27,988 nt of DNA, taken from assembly GCA_047621665.1 (NCBI GenBank), contig JBLHMB010000047.1, positions 1-27,988 of the forward strand, read 5' to 3'. How positions within the stretch are numbered: position 1 is the stretch's first letter; every line of letters starts with the position of its first letter. A program made the position numbers and the translations under genes. The DNA comes from Actimicrobium sp047621665. Its GTDB lineage: Bacteria > Pseudomonadota > Gammaproteobacteria > Burkholderiales > Burkholderiaceae_D. A model generated the notes under the pieces. It was not told where the DNA came from, did not search any database, and worked only from the letters and a program-made list of their open reading frames with translations. Below are positions 7,634 to 15,528 of this stretch, one piece after another.

Positions 7634-8082
7634 GTCAGCGCGTCGGCAATGACGCCCTTCTTGAAACTGAAGTTCGCCCATGGCTGCTGTTCGCCGGTCT
7701 GGACGATGGCGTAGGCCAGTTGCACGCGTTCGTAAAAAGCAAAGCGGTCGAGGGCTTCGCATTGCGCCGGCGCGATCGCGCTGGTACTAGCCAGCACGTC
7801 GAGCACCGCTTGCTGGACACCCGATACAAAGCCGGCCGGCGACTCGCACACTTTCATGTACGCGACCGGCCGGGCCACCGCTGCATCGAGCGGAAATACC
7901 GACAGCAGCGCTGCGCAGGCACGCTGCAAACCGACCCCAGGCAAGCGGATCACGGGCTTGCCGCGCCCCAGTGTTTCAGCGGTGAAATTGGCATCAGCGA
8001 ACACGACTTCATCGCCATGCCCCATCTCGCATAAAACCTTGAGCAGCTCGGGCGTAAGCAGCGGATCGATTCCTTTAAGCAT
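7630..8082 (-). CDS. fucU: FucU/RbsD-type sugar mutarotase
   Basis: This 150-residue protein matches the RbsD/FucU family, which interconverts sugar anomers or ring forms before phosphorylation. It starts MLKGIDPLL, as FucU does. The conserved EMGHGDE contains His22, followed by FADANF with Asp30. The C-terminal motif RFAFYERVQLAYAIVQTGE is FucU-like rather than RbsD-like. I chose the ATG at 8082 (GGGGA 6 nt upstream, family-like N terminus) over in-frame starts at 8088 and 8118. It overlaps the end of the ATPase gene by 8 bp and the ROK gene start by 4 bp. In this operon the substrate is more likely the imported sugar than L-fucose, for which no isomerase or aldolase is present. Confidence 0.9.
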   Translation of the reverse strand: MLKGIDPLLTPELLKVLCEMGHGDEVVFADANFTAETLGRGKPVIRLPGVGLQRACAALLSVFPLDAAVARPVAYMKVCESPAGFVSGVQQAVLDVLASTSAIAPAQCEALDRFAFYERVQLAYAIVQTGEQQPWANFSFKKGVIADALT

Positions 8083-8866
8083 GAGCATCCCCGGGTAAAT
8101 CCTGCGGGTTTTTGGCACCGGTCATCACCGCCACGGCATCCGACATGCTGATGGTTTTCGGATTAACGACAGCGGCGCGTTTGCCCAGTCGCTGGATATG
8201 AATCCGGTCGGCAATCTCGAAGACGTGCGGCATGTTATGGCTGATCAGGATTACCGGCAAGCCTTTGTCGCGCACCCGCCGGATCAACTCAAGCACCATA
8301 TTGCCTTCCTTGACGCCGAGTGCCGCGGTCGGTTCGTCAAGGATCACGAGGTGCTTGGCGAACGCGGTACTGCGTGCCACAGCCACGCCCTGGCGCTGGC
8401 CGCCGGACAGCGTCTCGACTGCCTGGCTCATCGAGCGGATACCGATTTTCAGGTCCTGCATGTGGCGGGTCGCTTCCTGCAACATCGCTTTCTTGTCGAT
8501 CAGGCGCAGGCACTTCGCCAGCCAGCCGGGTCGCAGGATTTCGCGACCGAGGAACAGATTCTCGGCGATGGTCATGGCTGGCGCCACCGCCAGGTCCTGG
8601 TAAACCGCTTCGATGCCATGCTTGCGCGCATCGATCGGCGACTGGAAGCGGACCGGCTTGCCATCCAAGAACATCGTGCCTTCGTCGGGAATCAGCGCCC
8701 CCGACAGCGCCTTGATCAGCGAAGATTTACCGGCGCCGTTATCGCCGATGACGGCGAGGATCTCACCGGCGCGCAAGTCAAAGTCGACACCGTCAAGGGC
8801 TGTTACGTGGCCGTAGCGTTTGACCAGCCCGCGGGCTTCGAAAATGGTTGGTGCGATGGTACTCAT
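8075..8866 (-). CDS. frcA: Sugar ABC transporter ATP-binding protein (FrcA-like)
   Basis: This 263-residue protein is the cytoplasmic ATPase of a CUT2-type sugar importer. It shows Walker A GDNGAGKS (41-48), a Q-loop at Gln90 (AVYQD), signature LSGGQRQ (153-159), Walker B LVILDEP (173-179) and the switch His210 in ISHNMPHVFEIAD. It has a single nucleotide-binding domain. Most CUT2 systems (RbsA, XylG) use a fused double-domain ATPase, while the fructose transporter FrcA and relatives have one domain. It lies 3 bp after the permease gene and overlaps fucU. Fructose as substrate is inferred from the single domain and the nearby fructokinase. Confidence 0.92.
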   Translation of the reverse strand: MSTIAPTIFEARGLVKRYGHVTALDGVDFDLRAGEILAVIGDNGAGKSSLIKALSGALIPDEGTMFLDGKPVRFQSPIDARKHGIEAVYQDLAVAPAMTIAENLFLGREILRPGWLAKCLRLIDKKAMLQEATRHMQDLKIGIRSMSQAVETLSGGQRQGVAVARSTAFAKHLVILDEPTAALGVKEGNMVLELIRRVRDKGLPVILISHNMPHVFEIADRIHIQRLGKRAAVVNPKTISMSDAVAVMTGAKNPQDLPGDAHA

Positions 8867-8869
8867 GTG

Positions 8870-9892
8870 TCAGCCTTTCTTGTGCGTGAGCTGGTCGGTA
8901 GCCACCGCCAGAATCACGAGAATACCGGTCACCAGGATCTGGAAGACCGAGGGTACGCCCATCAGGGTCAGGCCATTGCGGAACACACCGACGATCAGGA
9001 CGCCGATCAGCGTGCCGATGACGATGCCGCGGCCGCCAAACAGACTGGTACCGCCGAGCACGACGGCGGTAATGCTATCGAGATTGTCGGTGCCGCCAGC
9101 CTGCGGATCGCCGACGCCCATGCGCGCCACCGACAGCAACGCGGCAATCCCGTAAAACATGCCGGCGACCGTGTAGACACCGATCATGACGCGACTGGTG
9201 GCGATGCCGGTCAGGCGGGCTGCTTCCGGATTATTGCCGACCGCATACAGATGCCGGCCCGGCGCGGTTTCGCGCAGGAACAGCCAGGTCAGCAGATACA
9301 GCGTCACCATCAGGACGGTGCCGTAGGTGATGTTGGTCTGGCCAAGCTGAAAAGTATTGCCAAGCACCAGCATCGCGGGCGGCAGGTCAGTCACGGTTTG
9401 CGCACCCGAATACAGCTGTGTGATCGCGAAAATGATACTCATCGTTCCGAGCGTGACGATAAACGATGGCAGCTTGATCAGCGTGACCAGCGCGCCGTTG
9501 GCGAAACCGATCAGCATGCAGACTGCCACACCACACAGGATCGCGAGATAAGGGTTCATGCCGTGGGCGACCGCAAACTTGGTCATCACGATCGAGCCCA
9601 GTGCCATCGCCATGCCGCACGACAAGTCGATGCCGGCGGTCAGGATGATCAGCGTCTGGCCGATCGCAATGACGCCAACGACCATCACCTGCTGCAGGAT
9701 CAGCGAAAAATTCTGGCCTGTCAGGAACCGGTCGGACTGGAACGAAAAGAAAATGCAAGCGGCCATCAGCGCAAAAAAGGGACCGAGCGAGGACAACGGC
9801 GGCAAGTGTTCCCGCAGCGGTTGTAGTAATTGTTGAAGCCGCTGCGGGATCGAACGTGCCGGACCGGCCGGCAAAGAAGGTGCTGAGGACAA
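8870..9892 (-). CDS. frcC: Sugar ABC transporter permease (FrcC-like, TTG start)
   Basis: This 340-residue inner-membrane permease of the BPD_transp_2 (CUT2) family has about 8-10 hydrophobic segments starting near residue 36. The family motif GIDLSCGMAMALGS and the cytoplasmic loop GRHLYAVGNNPEAARLTGI are both present. The predicted start is TTG at 9892; no ATG or GTG precedes the first membrane segment. GGAG stands 6 nt upstream, within CCGGAGACTACC, which is nearly identical to the ribosome-binding region of the binding-protein gene (CCGGAGACAACC). It is the second gene of the operon, separated by 126 bp from the binding-protein gene. Confidence 0.92.
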   Translation of the reverse strand: MSSAPSLPAGPARSIPQRLQQLLQPLREHLPPLSSLGPFFALMAACIFFSFQSDRFLTGQNFSLILQQVMVVGVIAIGQTLIILTAGIDLSCGMAMALGSIVMTKFAVAHGMNPYLAILCGVAVCMLIGFANGALVTLIKLPSFIVTLGTMSIIFAITQLYSGAQTVTDLPPAMLVLGNTFQLGQTNITYGTVLMVTLYLLTWLFLRETAPGRHLYAVGNNPEAARLTGIATSRVMIGVYTVAGMFYGIAALLSVARMGVGDPQAGGTDNLDSITAVVLGGTSLFGGRGIVIGTLIGVLIVGVFRNGLTLMGVPSVFQILVTGILVILAVATDQLTHKKG

Positions 9893-9918
9893 GGTAGTCT
9901 CCGGAAGAGGATCGTTGA

Positions 9919-9938
9919 CAGCAGATGTTCGCCTGCTG
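9919..9938 (-). other. Hairpin between frcB and frcC
   Basis: CAGCAG (9919-9924) and CTGCTG (9933-9938) can pair around an 8-nt loop in the frcB-frcC gap. Such intergenic structures often protect the upstream binding-protein mRNA and allow its higher expression. The stem is short and the role is inferred. Confidence 0.35.
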
Positions 9939-9979
9939 CCAGCATGGCTCAGGACGGACGTCGGCCGATCTTGTTTATA

Positions 9980-10027
9980 GCGTTATTTGTTGCGTTATTT
10001 GTTGCGTTATTTGTTGCGTTATTTATT
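9980..10027. repeat. 12-bp tandem repeat, four copies, overlapping the frcB stop
   Basis: GCGTTATTTGTT occurs three times exactly (9980-9991, 9992-10003, 10004-10015) and once with a single change (GCGTTATTTATT, 10016-10027). The last copy contains the TAA stop codon of the binding-protein gene (10019-10021 on the minus strand). The rest lies in the untranslated gap before frcC. Confidence 0.95.
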
Positions 10028-11014
10028 GCCCCAGCATTCATCGAGCCCGACCTTGGTGTCCTTGCTGCTAACACCCTCGACTGCCACGCGGGCAATCAGC
10101 GTCACACCGGTATCGACATAGCCGGTGGCTTTCTTGCCACCGTTGGCATACGCCACGCCGGCGGCGACGCCCATCTCGGCCATTTTCAGCGGGTATTGCT
10201 GCGCTGTCGCTGCGATGACGCCATTCTGAACATCCTTGATACCGGCACAGCCACCATCGACCGACACGATCATCACGGCTTTTTCCTTGCCGACTGCCTT
10301 CAACGCCTTGAAGGCGCCGGCTGCGGCCGGCTCGTTGATCGTGTAGACCAGGTTAATACCGGGATTTTTCTGCAGGCAGTTTTCCATGGCGGCCTGACCC
10401 TTGGCCTGGTCACCGTAGCTGTCGGCCATGCAGACCACATCGGCATTGCGGGCCAGCGTGGCCGTCTTCGCATCGAGTCCTGCCATGCCGAGGCCGGACA
10501 GGAATCCGTTATGCCGGGCCAGTCCGACCGGATGACCGGGAAACAGGTCGAGCATCGCAATTTTCACCGGCTTGCCCTTGAACGAGGCTTTCGCATACTC
10601 GCCGATCAGAACACCGGCCTTGAAGTTATCAGTGGCAAACAGCGCATCGACCGCTTCGAGCGGATCGGTCGGACTGTCGAGCGCAATGATCATCACACCT
10701 TGCGCGCGGGCTTTCTTGATGGCCGGCACGATCGCCTTCGAATCGCTCGGCGTAATCAGAATAGTTTTTGCACCAGCGGCAATCATGTTTTCAATGGCCG
10801 TCACCTGCCCTGCGTTGTCGCCATCGGACTTGCCGGATGCGGTTAATAATTTCGCACCGTTGGCTTTGGCCGCTAGTTGTGCACCCTCTTTCATCTTTAC
10901 AAAAAACGGATTGGTCTCGGTTTTCGTGATCAGGCCGACGATGGGCTCTGCGGCAAAGGCAATGCCAGCTACGCCGGTCAGGATGCTGGCTGTGACGATA
11001 TGTTGAAATTTCAT
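10019..11014 (-). CDS. frcB: Sugar ABC transporter periplasmic binding protein (FrcB-like)
   Basis: This 331-residue protein is a type I periplasmic binding protein of the RbsB/FrcB kind. The N terminus has a signal peptide (MKFQHIVTASILTGVAGIAF, cleavage probably after the following AA). The mature protein begins EPIVGLITKTETNPFF, and continues with ENMIAAGAKTILITPSD and IALDSPTDP, as in CUT2 sugar-binding proteins. The ATG at 11014 is preceded by GGAGA at 7-nt spacing; an upstream in-frame start at 11095 would hide the signal peptide and is rejected. It is the first gene of the operon. The sugar is not provable from sequence; fructose is the best guess from the linked kinase. Confidence 0.93.
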   Translation of the reverse strand: MKFQHIVTASILTGVAGIAFAAEPIVGLITKTETNPFFVKMKEGAQLAAKANGAKLLTASGKSDGDNAGQVTAIENMIAAGAKTILITPSDSKAIVPAIKKARAQGVMIIALDSPTDPLEAVDALFATDNFKAGVLIGEYAKASFKGKPVKIAMLDLFPGHPVGLARHNGFLSGLGMAGLDAKTATLARNADVVCMADSYGDQAKGQAAMENCLQKNPGINLVYTINEPAAAGAFKALKAVGKEKAVMIVSVDGGCAGIKDVQNGVIAATAQQYPLKMAEMGVAAGVAYANGGKKATGYVDTGVTLIARVAVEGVSSKDTKVGLDECWGNK

Positions 11015-11108
11015 GGTTGTCTCCGGAGTGGAATCAGTTTTTTTATGGGGGCATCGCCGTAGCGGTGAATCGGCAGCGCAAAGGTGCGGACGCAAATACC
11101 GAAAAATC

Positions 11109-11137
11109 TTTACGGTGATACCAAACCGGAATATATT
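11109..11137 (+). promoter_or_regulatory. Candidate promoter of the fructokinase gene
   Basis: TTTACG (11109-11114, 4/6 match) and TATATT (11132-11137, 5/6 match) are separated by exactly 17 nt. The start site would fall near 11144, leaving a leader of about 80 nt. Its -10 overlaps that of the opposite promoter in the palindrome AATATATT (11130-11137). Confidence 0.5.
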
Positions 11138-11158
11138 CGGCAGCAGTTAATAAATCAA
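11130..11158 (-). promoter_or_regulatory. Candidate promoter of the frcBCA-fucU-ROK operon
   Basis: On the minus strand, TTGATT (11153-11158, 4/6 match) and TATATT (11130-11135, 5/6 match) are separated by 17 nt. The start site would be near 11123, giving a leader of about 110 nt. It overlaps the fructokinase promoter face to face. Confidence 0.55.
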
Positions 11159-11222
11159 GTGGTTTTAGTAATTAAGAAAAAGATCCAAACAGCCCACCCG
11201 TTTTCCATTCAGGAGCACACCC

Positions 11223-12164
11223 ATGATCATCACCCTCGGCGAAGCACTGGTCGATATGATCGAACAACCCGATGGCCGCTTCGATGCCTGCCTCGGTGGT
11301 TCAGTCTGCAATTTCACGCAAGCCATCGCTCTGCAAGGCTTGCCGACGACCTACCTCAATCCGCTCTCGTTCGACAAGTTCGGTGACCGCTTCCACGCAC
11401 TACTGCTGGAAAAGGGTGTACGGCTGGCCAGCCGGCGACGCAGCCTTTGCCCGACCTCGCTGGCCATCGTCAGTCTCGACCGCGACGGCTCGCCGACCTA
11501 TGCCTTCCATCGGGACTCCGTGGCCGACCGTGATGTCAGTGCTGCCGAGCTGATCGCCGGCTGGCCGGACGACGGCATCCTTTTGCATACCGGCGGGCTG
11601 GCACTGGTACCGGCGGACCTCGACAAAATCTGCGCGGTCATTACGGCGGCAACCCGGCACGGCGCGCTGATCTCGATTGATGCCAACCTGCGACCGATGG
11701 TAGTGCCGCAGCGCGCCGCGTACATCGCCGGTGTACTGCGCGCGCTGGGCATGGCACACATCGTCAAGGTGAGCGATGAAGATCTGGAGGTATTGGGTTT
11801 GGGAGCCGCCTCGTTACAGGAACTGGCGGATACGCTGTTCGGCGCGTCAAGCGTGCAACTGATAGCTCTGACACGCGGCGCGCAGGGTGCCACGCTGATG
11901 ACGCGTCATGCCGCGGTGACATTGGCCGCACCAGCCGGCCTGACCGTGGTCGACACGGTCGGCGCCGGCGACTGTTTCCAGGCCGGCTTGCTGGCCTATC
12001 TCCAGCATGGCGGCAAGCTGGCATCAGCTGCCTGGCTGGAAAAACTGGAATCAAATTTTCTGACAGCAGCATTGCGCCACGCCATCGCCTCGGCCAGCAT
12101 CAACATCACCCGCTCCGGCTGCAGTCCGGCCAGCTGGGATGAGGTCGTTCGCGTGACCGGCTAG
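11223..12164 (+). CDS. PfkB-family carbohydrate kinase, probable fructokinase
   Basis: This 313-residue kinase belongs to the ribokinase/PfkB family and resembles the fructokinases of rhizobia in its start (MIITLGEALVDM) and in SIDANLRP (151-158). The ATP/anion-hole motif DTVGAGDCFQAG contains the catalytic base Asp250. The N-terminal glycine motif reads GGSVCNFTQAIA instead of the common GGAPANVA. GGAG stands 7 nt before the ATG. It should convert imported D-fructose to fructose 6-phosphate; ribokinase or another ketose/aldose kinase remains possible. It is divergent from the transporter operon. Confidence 0.9.
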   Translation: MIITLGEALVDMIEQPDGRFDACLGGSVCNFTQAIALQGLPTTYLNPLSFDKFGDRFHALLLEKGVRLASRRRSLCPTSLAIVSLDRDGSPTYAFHRDSVADRDVSAAELIAGWPDDGILLHTGGLALVPADLDKICAVITAATRHGALISIDANLRPMVVPQRAAYIAGVLRALGMAHIVKVSDEDLEVLGLGAASLQELADTLFGASSVQLIALTRGAQGATLMTRHAAVTLAAPAGLTVVDTVGAGDCFQAGLLAYLQHGGKLASAAWLEKLESNFLTAALRHAIASASINITRSGCSPASWDEVVRVTG

Positions 12165-12179
12165 ACCGGCCGGAGCGAC

Positions 12180-12956
12180 TTACATCGCGCTCATGCCGTC
12201 ATCGGCGGTCATGATCGCGCCATTGATGAAATGCGACTCCTCGGAGGCCAGCAACAATAACAAGCCATCAAGGTCTTCCGGCTTGCCAACGCGCTTGCGT
12301 GGTAGCGTCGCCAGCAATTGCTGCCCATGCTCGCCCCGGAAATGCTCTTCGTTGATCTCGGTGCTGATATAGCCGGGGCAAATCGCATTGACGTTGATGC
12401 CGTAACGGCCCCACTCAATAGCCATCGATTTGGTCATATGTACGACGGCAGATTTGCTCATGCAATAGATACCGATTTGCGGTAACACGCGCAAACCCGC
12501 TACCGAGGCAATGTTGATGATCCGGTGCTGCAATTTCGGGTCACCCTTGGCCCGCGCAATCATTCGTTTGGCCGCTTCCTGCGCGACGAAAAAAGCACCG
12601 CGCTGATTGGTGTCCATCACATAAGCATAATCTTCCGGCGTCACATCGATCAGGCGCTGGGTCGTCGATACGCCGGAATTGTTGACCAGAATATCAATCG
12701 GACCCGCCTCGGTTTCGGCATGGGCGATGGCCGACTTGATGCTCGCATAATCAGTCACGTCTAACGCAACCACATGCGCGGCCCCACCATCGGCTTCGAT
12801 TTCGGCGCGCAGTTCTTTGAGGCGGTCGACCCGTCGCGATGCCAGTACGACCTGCGCACCAGCCTGCGCCAGTACTTTGGCGAAACGTGCACCAAGGCCG
12901 CTGGATGCGCCGGTGACCAATGCGATCTTGCCTTCAAAATTGACTTCAATGCCCAC
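12180..12956 (-). CDS. Short-chain dehydrogenase/reductase (GTG start)
   Basis: This 258-residue classical SDR has the NAD(P)-binding motif TGASSGLG (15-22), NNSG (92-95), and the catalytic Ser151, Tyr164 and Lys168 (YCMSK). The C-terminal PGYISTEI segment is typical. The family oxidises or reduces alcohols and ketones; FabG-like or hydroxyacyl-CoA dehydrogenase roles are possible, but the substrate cannot be read from sequence. The start is GTG at 12956, chosen because GGAG lies 6 nt upstream and the reading begins just before the first strand (ALVTG). An in-frame extension to 13292 would run across the divergent ETF-QO gene start. It is convergent with the fructokinase gene, 15 bp apart. 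Confidence 0.91.
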   Translation of the reverse strand: MGIEVNFEGKIALVTGASSGLGARFAKVLAQAGAQVVLASRRVDRLKELRAEIEADGGAAHVVALDVTDYASIKSAIAHAETEAGPIDILVNNSGVSTTQRLIDVTPEDYAYVMDTNQRGAFFVAQEAAKRMIARAKGDPKLQHRIINIASVAGLRVLPQIGIYCMSKSAVVHMTKSMAIEWGRYGINVNAICPGYISTEINEEHFRGEHGQQLLATLPRKRVGKPEDLDGLLLLLASEESHFINGAIMTADDGMSAM

Positions 12957-13100
12957 GAATTTCTCCTTGTTAAGCAGGTTACTGCGGTTGACCGTTATGA
13001 TTACACGAATGCCACATGATTTGAGTGCAAGGAGAACCTTTCCCGTGCAGAATGCAAGGCAATAAGCACGTTCGTTCGAATATAACTTTACGGTGATCCA

Positions 13101-14783
13101 ATGATGCATAACCAGAACCAGATACTGCTTGATCAGTATGGCCCGCGCGAAGCGATGGAATACGACGTTGTCGTCATCGGCGGCGGCCCCGCCGGCCTGT
13201 CGGCGGCGATCCGGCTCAAGCAACTGGCGGCCGCCAAAGGAACCGAAGTCACCGTCTGCGTACTCGAAAAAGGCGCGGAACTGGGTGCCCACATTCTGTC
13301 CGGCGCGGTGATGGATCCGATTGCCATGAACGAGTTACTGCCTGACTGGAAAGAACTCGGCGCACCGTTGAACACACCGGTTACCGAGGACCGTTTCCTG
13401 TTCCTGACCGAAACCAAAGCCTACAAAACGCCTAACTGGATGTTGCCTGGCTGTTTTCAGAATCACGGCAACTACGTAATTTCGCTGGCCAACGTCGTGC
13501 GTTGGCTGGGACAACAAGCCGAAACACTGGGCGTCGAAATTTTCCCCGGCTTTCCGGCCGCCGAAATTCTGTACAACGACGATGGCTCTGTCAAGGGTGT
13601 CGCAACCGGCAACCTCGGTGTCGACAAGCACGGACAGGCTAGCGCATCTTTCCAGCTCGGGATGGAGTTGCACGCCAAGTACACCTTCTTTGCCGAGGGT
13701 TCACGCGGCCATCTTGGCAAACAGCTGATGGAAAAATTTCAGCTCAACAAGGGCAAGGATCCGCAAACCTATGGTCTCGGACTGAAAGAATTGTGGGAAA
13801 TTGATCCCAAGTTGCACCAGCCGGGACTGGTTGTTCATTCTGCCGGCTGGCCGCTGCAAAATGACACGTACGGCGGCTCATTTCTGTATCACCTCGAAAA
13901 TAACCAGGTTGCCGTAGGCTACGTGGTCGGGCTCGGCTATGCCAATCCTTATCTGTCGCCGTACGAAGAATTCCAGCGCTACAAGACCCATCCAGAAATC
14001 AGTAAATTTTTTGTCGGTGGCAAACGTATTTCTTATGGCGCCAGGGCGATCACTGCCGGTGGCCTGCAATCGCTGCCTAAACTAACCTTCCCCGGTGGTG
14101 TGCTGATCGGGTGCGATGCCGGCTTTCTCAACACCAGCCGTATCAAGGGCAGCCACACTGCCATGAAAACCGGCATGCTGGCCGCCGACGCCGCCTTTGA
14201 GGCGCTCGGTCTGGGCCGTCAATTCGACGAACTGAGCAGCTATCCGGCCGCGTTTGAAAAATCATGGCTGCATGAAGAATTGCATGTGGCGCGCAACTTC
14301 AAGCCATGGATGAGCAAAGGCCTGCTGACCGGTTCAGTGATGGTCGGCATCGACCAGATTGTGTTTCGTGGCAAGGCCCCATGGACTTTGCGCCACACCC
14401 ATGCGGATCATGAATGCCTGAAGCCGGCAGCCAACTACACGCCCATCGTCTATCCAAAACCGGATGGCAAACTCACTTTTGACCGTCTGTCCTCGGTATT
14501 CATTTCCAATACCAACCATGCGGAAGACCAGCCGATTCACCTGACCCTGAAAGATGCCGCAGTACCAGTGAATGTGAATCTGGCGCGGTATGCGGGACCG
14601 GAAGCACGTTACTGCCCGGCCGGGGTCTACGAATACGTCAAGACTGACGCAGGTGCCGACCGCTTGCAGATCAATGCACAGAACTGCGTGCATTGCAAAA
14701 CCTGCGACATCAAGGATCCGACGCAAAATATCGTGTGGGTTACGCCTGAGGGGGGTGGTGGGCCGGGTTATCCGAACATGTAG
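13101..14783 (+). CDS. Electron transfer flavoprotein:ubiquinone oxidoreductase (ETF-QO)
   Basis: This 560-residue enzyme passes electrons from reduced ETF, charged by acyl-CoA and other dehydrogenases, to ubiquinone at the inner membrane. The N terminus holds an FAD dinucleotide fold (VVVIGGGPAGLSAA, glycines around 27-32). A [4Fe-4S] cluster near the C terminus is bound by Cys505 (YCPAGVYE) and by Cys529, Cys532 and Cys535 (NCVHCKTCD). The fusion of FAD domain and ferredoxin-like tail and the full length match ETF-QO rather than the shorter FixC. Two ATG codons (13101, 13104) are possible; GGTGA lies just upstream. The gene is divergent from the SDR gene. Confidence 0.95.
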   Translation: MMHNQNQILLDQYGPREAMEYDVVVIGGGPAGLSAAIRLKQLAAAKGTEVTVCVLEKGAELGAHILSGAVMDPIAMNELLPDWKELGAPLNTPVTEDRFLFLTETKAYKTPNWMLPGCFQNHGNYVISLANVVRWLGQQAETLGVEIFPGFPAAEILYNDDGSVKGVATGNLGVDKHGQASASFQLGMELHAKYTFFAEGSRGHLGKQLMEKFQLNKGKDPQTYGLGLKELWEIDPKLHQPGLVVHSAGWPLQNDTYGGSFLYHLENNQVAVGYVVGLGYANPYLSPYEEFQRYKTHPEISKFFVGGKRISYGARAITAGGLQSLPKLTFPGGVLIGCDAGFLNTSRIKGSHTAMKTGMLAADAAFEALGLGRQFDELSSYPAAFEKSWLHEELHVARNFKPWMSKGLLTGSVMVGIDQIVFRGKAPWTLRHTHADHECLKPAANYTPIVYPKPDGKLTFDRLSSVFISNTNHAEDQPIHLTLKDAAVPVNVNLARYAGPEARYCPAGVYEYVKTDAGADRLQINAQNCVHCKTCDIKDPTQNIVWVTPEGGGGPGYPNM

Positions 14784-14804
14784 TGTGTATGTGAATTGAT
14801 GGGA

Positions 14805-14825
14805 GCGGATCTGCGACAGGTCCGC
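14805..14825 (+). terminator. Weak hairpin after the ETF-QO gene
   Basis: GCGGATCT (14805-14812) and AGGTCCGC (14818-14825) form an 8-bp stem with one G-U pair and a 5-nt loop, 21 nt after the ETF-QO stop. No T run follows, so termination here would be weak or depend on Rho. The rest of the 172-bp gap to the NUDIX gene shows nothing I can name. Confidence 0.3.
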
Positions 14826-14955
14826 GACATCAGTCAACAGCGCCGGTTGGGTTCGGTGCAATGCCGTCCGGTTGTTGCACCAGATGTCCTGGTAGTCATC
14901 GTCAATTCCACACGCCATGCAAGACCGCCCATGCGGTCAAGCAAGCTGCAACCGG

Positions 14956-15528
14956 CTACTTCTCTGTGATGCTTTCTGCATCCCAGGGACCAGACAGTAT
15001 TTTTTCCAACCAAAACGTTCCGATAACGGTTTTCACATCCGTAATCTTGCCTTCGCGTACCCACGCCATCAACTCCGGCAGCGTCGCGGTGAAGGTCTCC
15101 AGAAACTCGCCCTCATCAAGCCGGTCAGGACCAGCCGTCAATCCGCGTGCCAGATAAATTTCGAGGTGTTCGTCCGAATAGGCAATCGCATTATGGATAG
15201 TCGAAAGGTGCTGCCAGTGCGTCGCGGTGTAGCCGGTTTCTTCCTGCAATTCACGTTTGGCACAAGCCAGCGTGTCTTCGCCGGGATCAATCTTCCCGGC
15301 AGGATATTCGATGAAAACCCGATCCAGCGGATAACGAAACTGTCGCTCAAGCAAAATGCGGCCGTCGTCGAATACCGGCAATATCACCACGGCTCCCGGA
15401 TGGACGATATATTCGCGTCCGGTGAGTTTGCCATCGGGCAGACTGACGGTGTCCTTCCTGACTTTCAGAAAATGACCGTCGTAGACCAGCCGGCTATCGA
15501 TGCGCGTTTCTGTCAGATGCTCATCCAT
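14956..15528 (-). CDS. NUDIX hydrolase, probable ADP-ribose pyrophosphatase
   Basis: This 190-residue protein carries a complete Nudix box: Gly78, Glu84, Arg92, Glu93, Glu96, Glu97, Gly99 in the GX5EX7REUXEEXGU pattern (GKIDPGE, then KRELQEETGY). Upstream, EYIVHPGAVVILPVFDDGRI and ERQFRYPL are typical of ADP-ribose pyrophosphatases (NudF/YqiE type), which cut ADP-ribose to AMP and ribose 5-phosphate. Its start codon shares one base with the stop of the DUF2818 gene (TGATG), so translation is probably coupled. Its place at the end of the complex I operon is suggestive, since ADP-ribose arises from NAD breakdown. Confidence 0.92.
   Translation of the reverse strand: MDEHLTETRIDSRLVYDGHFLKVRKDTVSLPDGKLTGREYIVHPGAVVILPVFDDGRILLERQFRYPLDRVFIEYPAGKIDPGEDTLACAKRELQEETGYTATHWQHLSTIHNAIAYSDEHLEIYLARGLTAGPDRLDEGEFLETFTATLPELMAWVREGKITDVKTVIGTFWLEKILSGPWDAESITEK

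Noticed and set aside
8198..9826. Long open frame of 542 codons on the plus strand
   Set aside because: It lies antisense to frcA and frcC, whose motifs are unambiguous. Its product is a low-complexity mix of His, Asp, Gln and Arg, the usual result of reading the complement of well-biased codons.
9944..10846. Plus-strand frame of 300 codons beginning with a hydrophobic repeat (ALFV units)
   Set aside because: The repeat is only the translation of the 12-bp tandem repeat, and the remainder is antisense to frcB. No ribosome-binding site precedes it.
11108..13097. Shared 12-mer CTTTACGGTGAT upstream of the fructokinase (11108-11119) and ETF-QO (13086-13097) genes
   Set aside because: Many 12-mer matches are expected by chance in 28 kb, it sits at different distances from the two starts, and the pathways are not obviously linked.
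13058..13100. TATAAC (13081-13086) as a -10 box for ETF-QO
   Set aside because: There is no acceptable -35 hexamer at 16-18 nt, and the start site would leave almost no leader.
14334..14918. Minus-strand frame of 194 codons at the end of the ETF-QO gene
   Set aside because: Most of it is antisense to the cluster-binding end of ETF-QO; no domain or start signal is visible.
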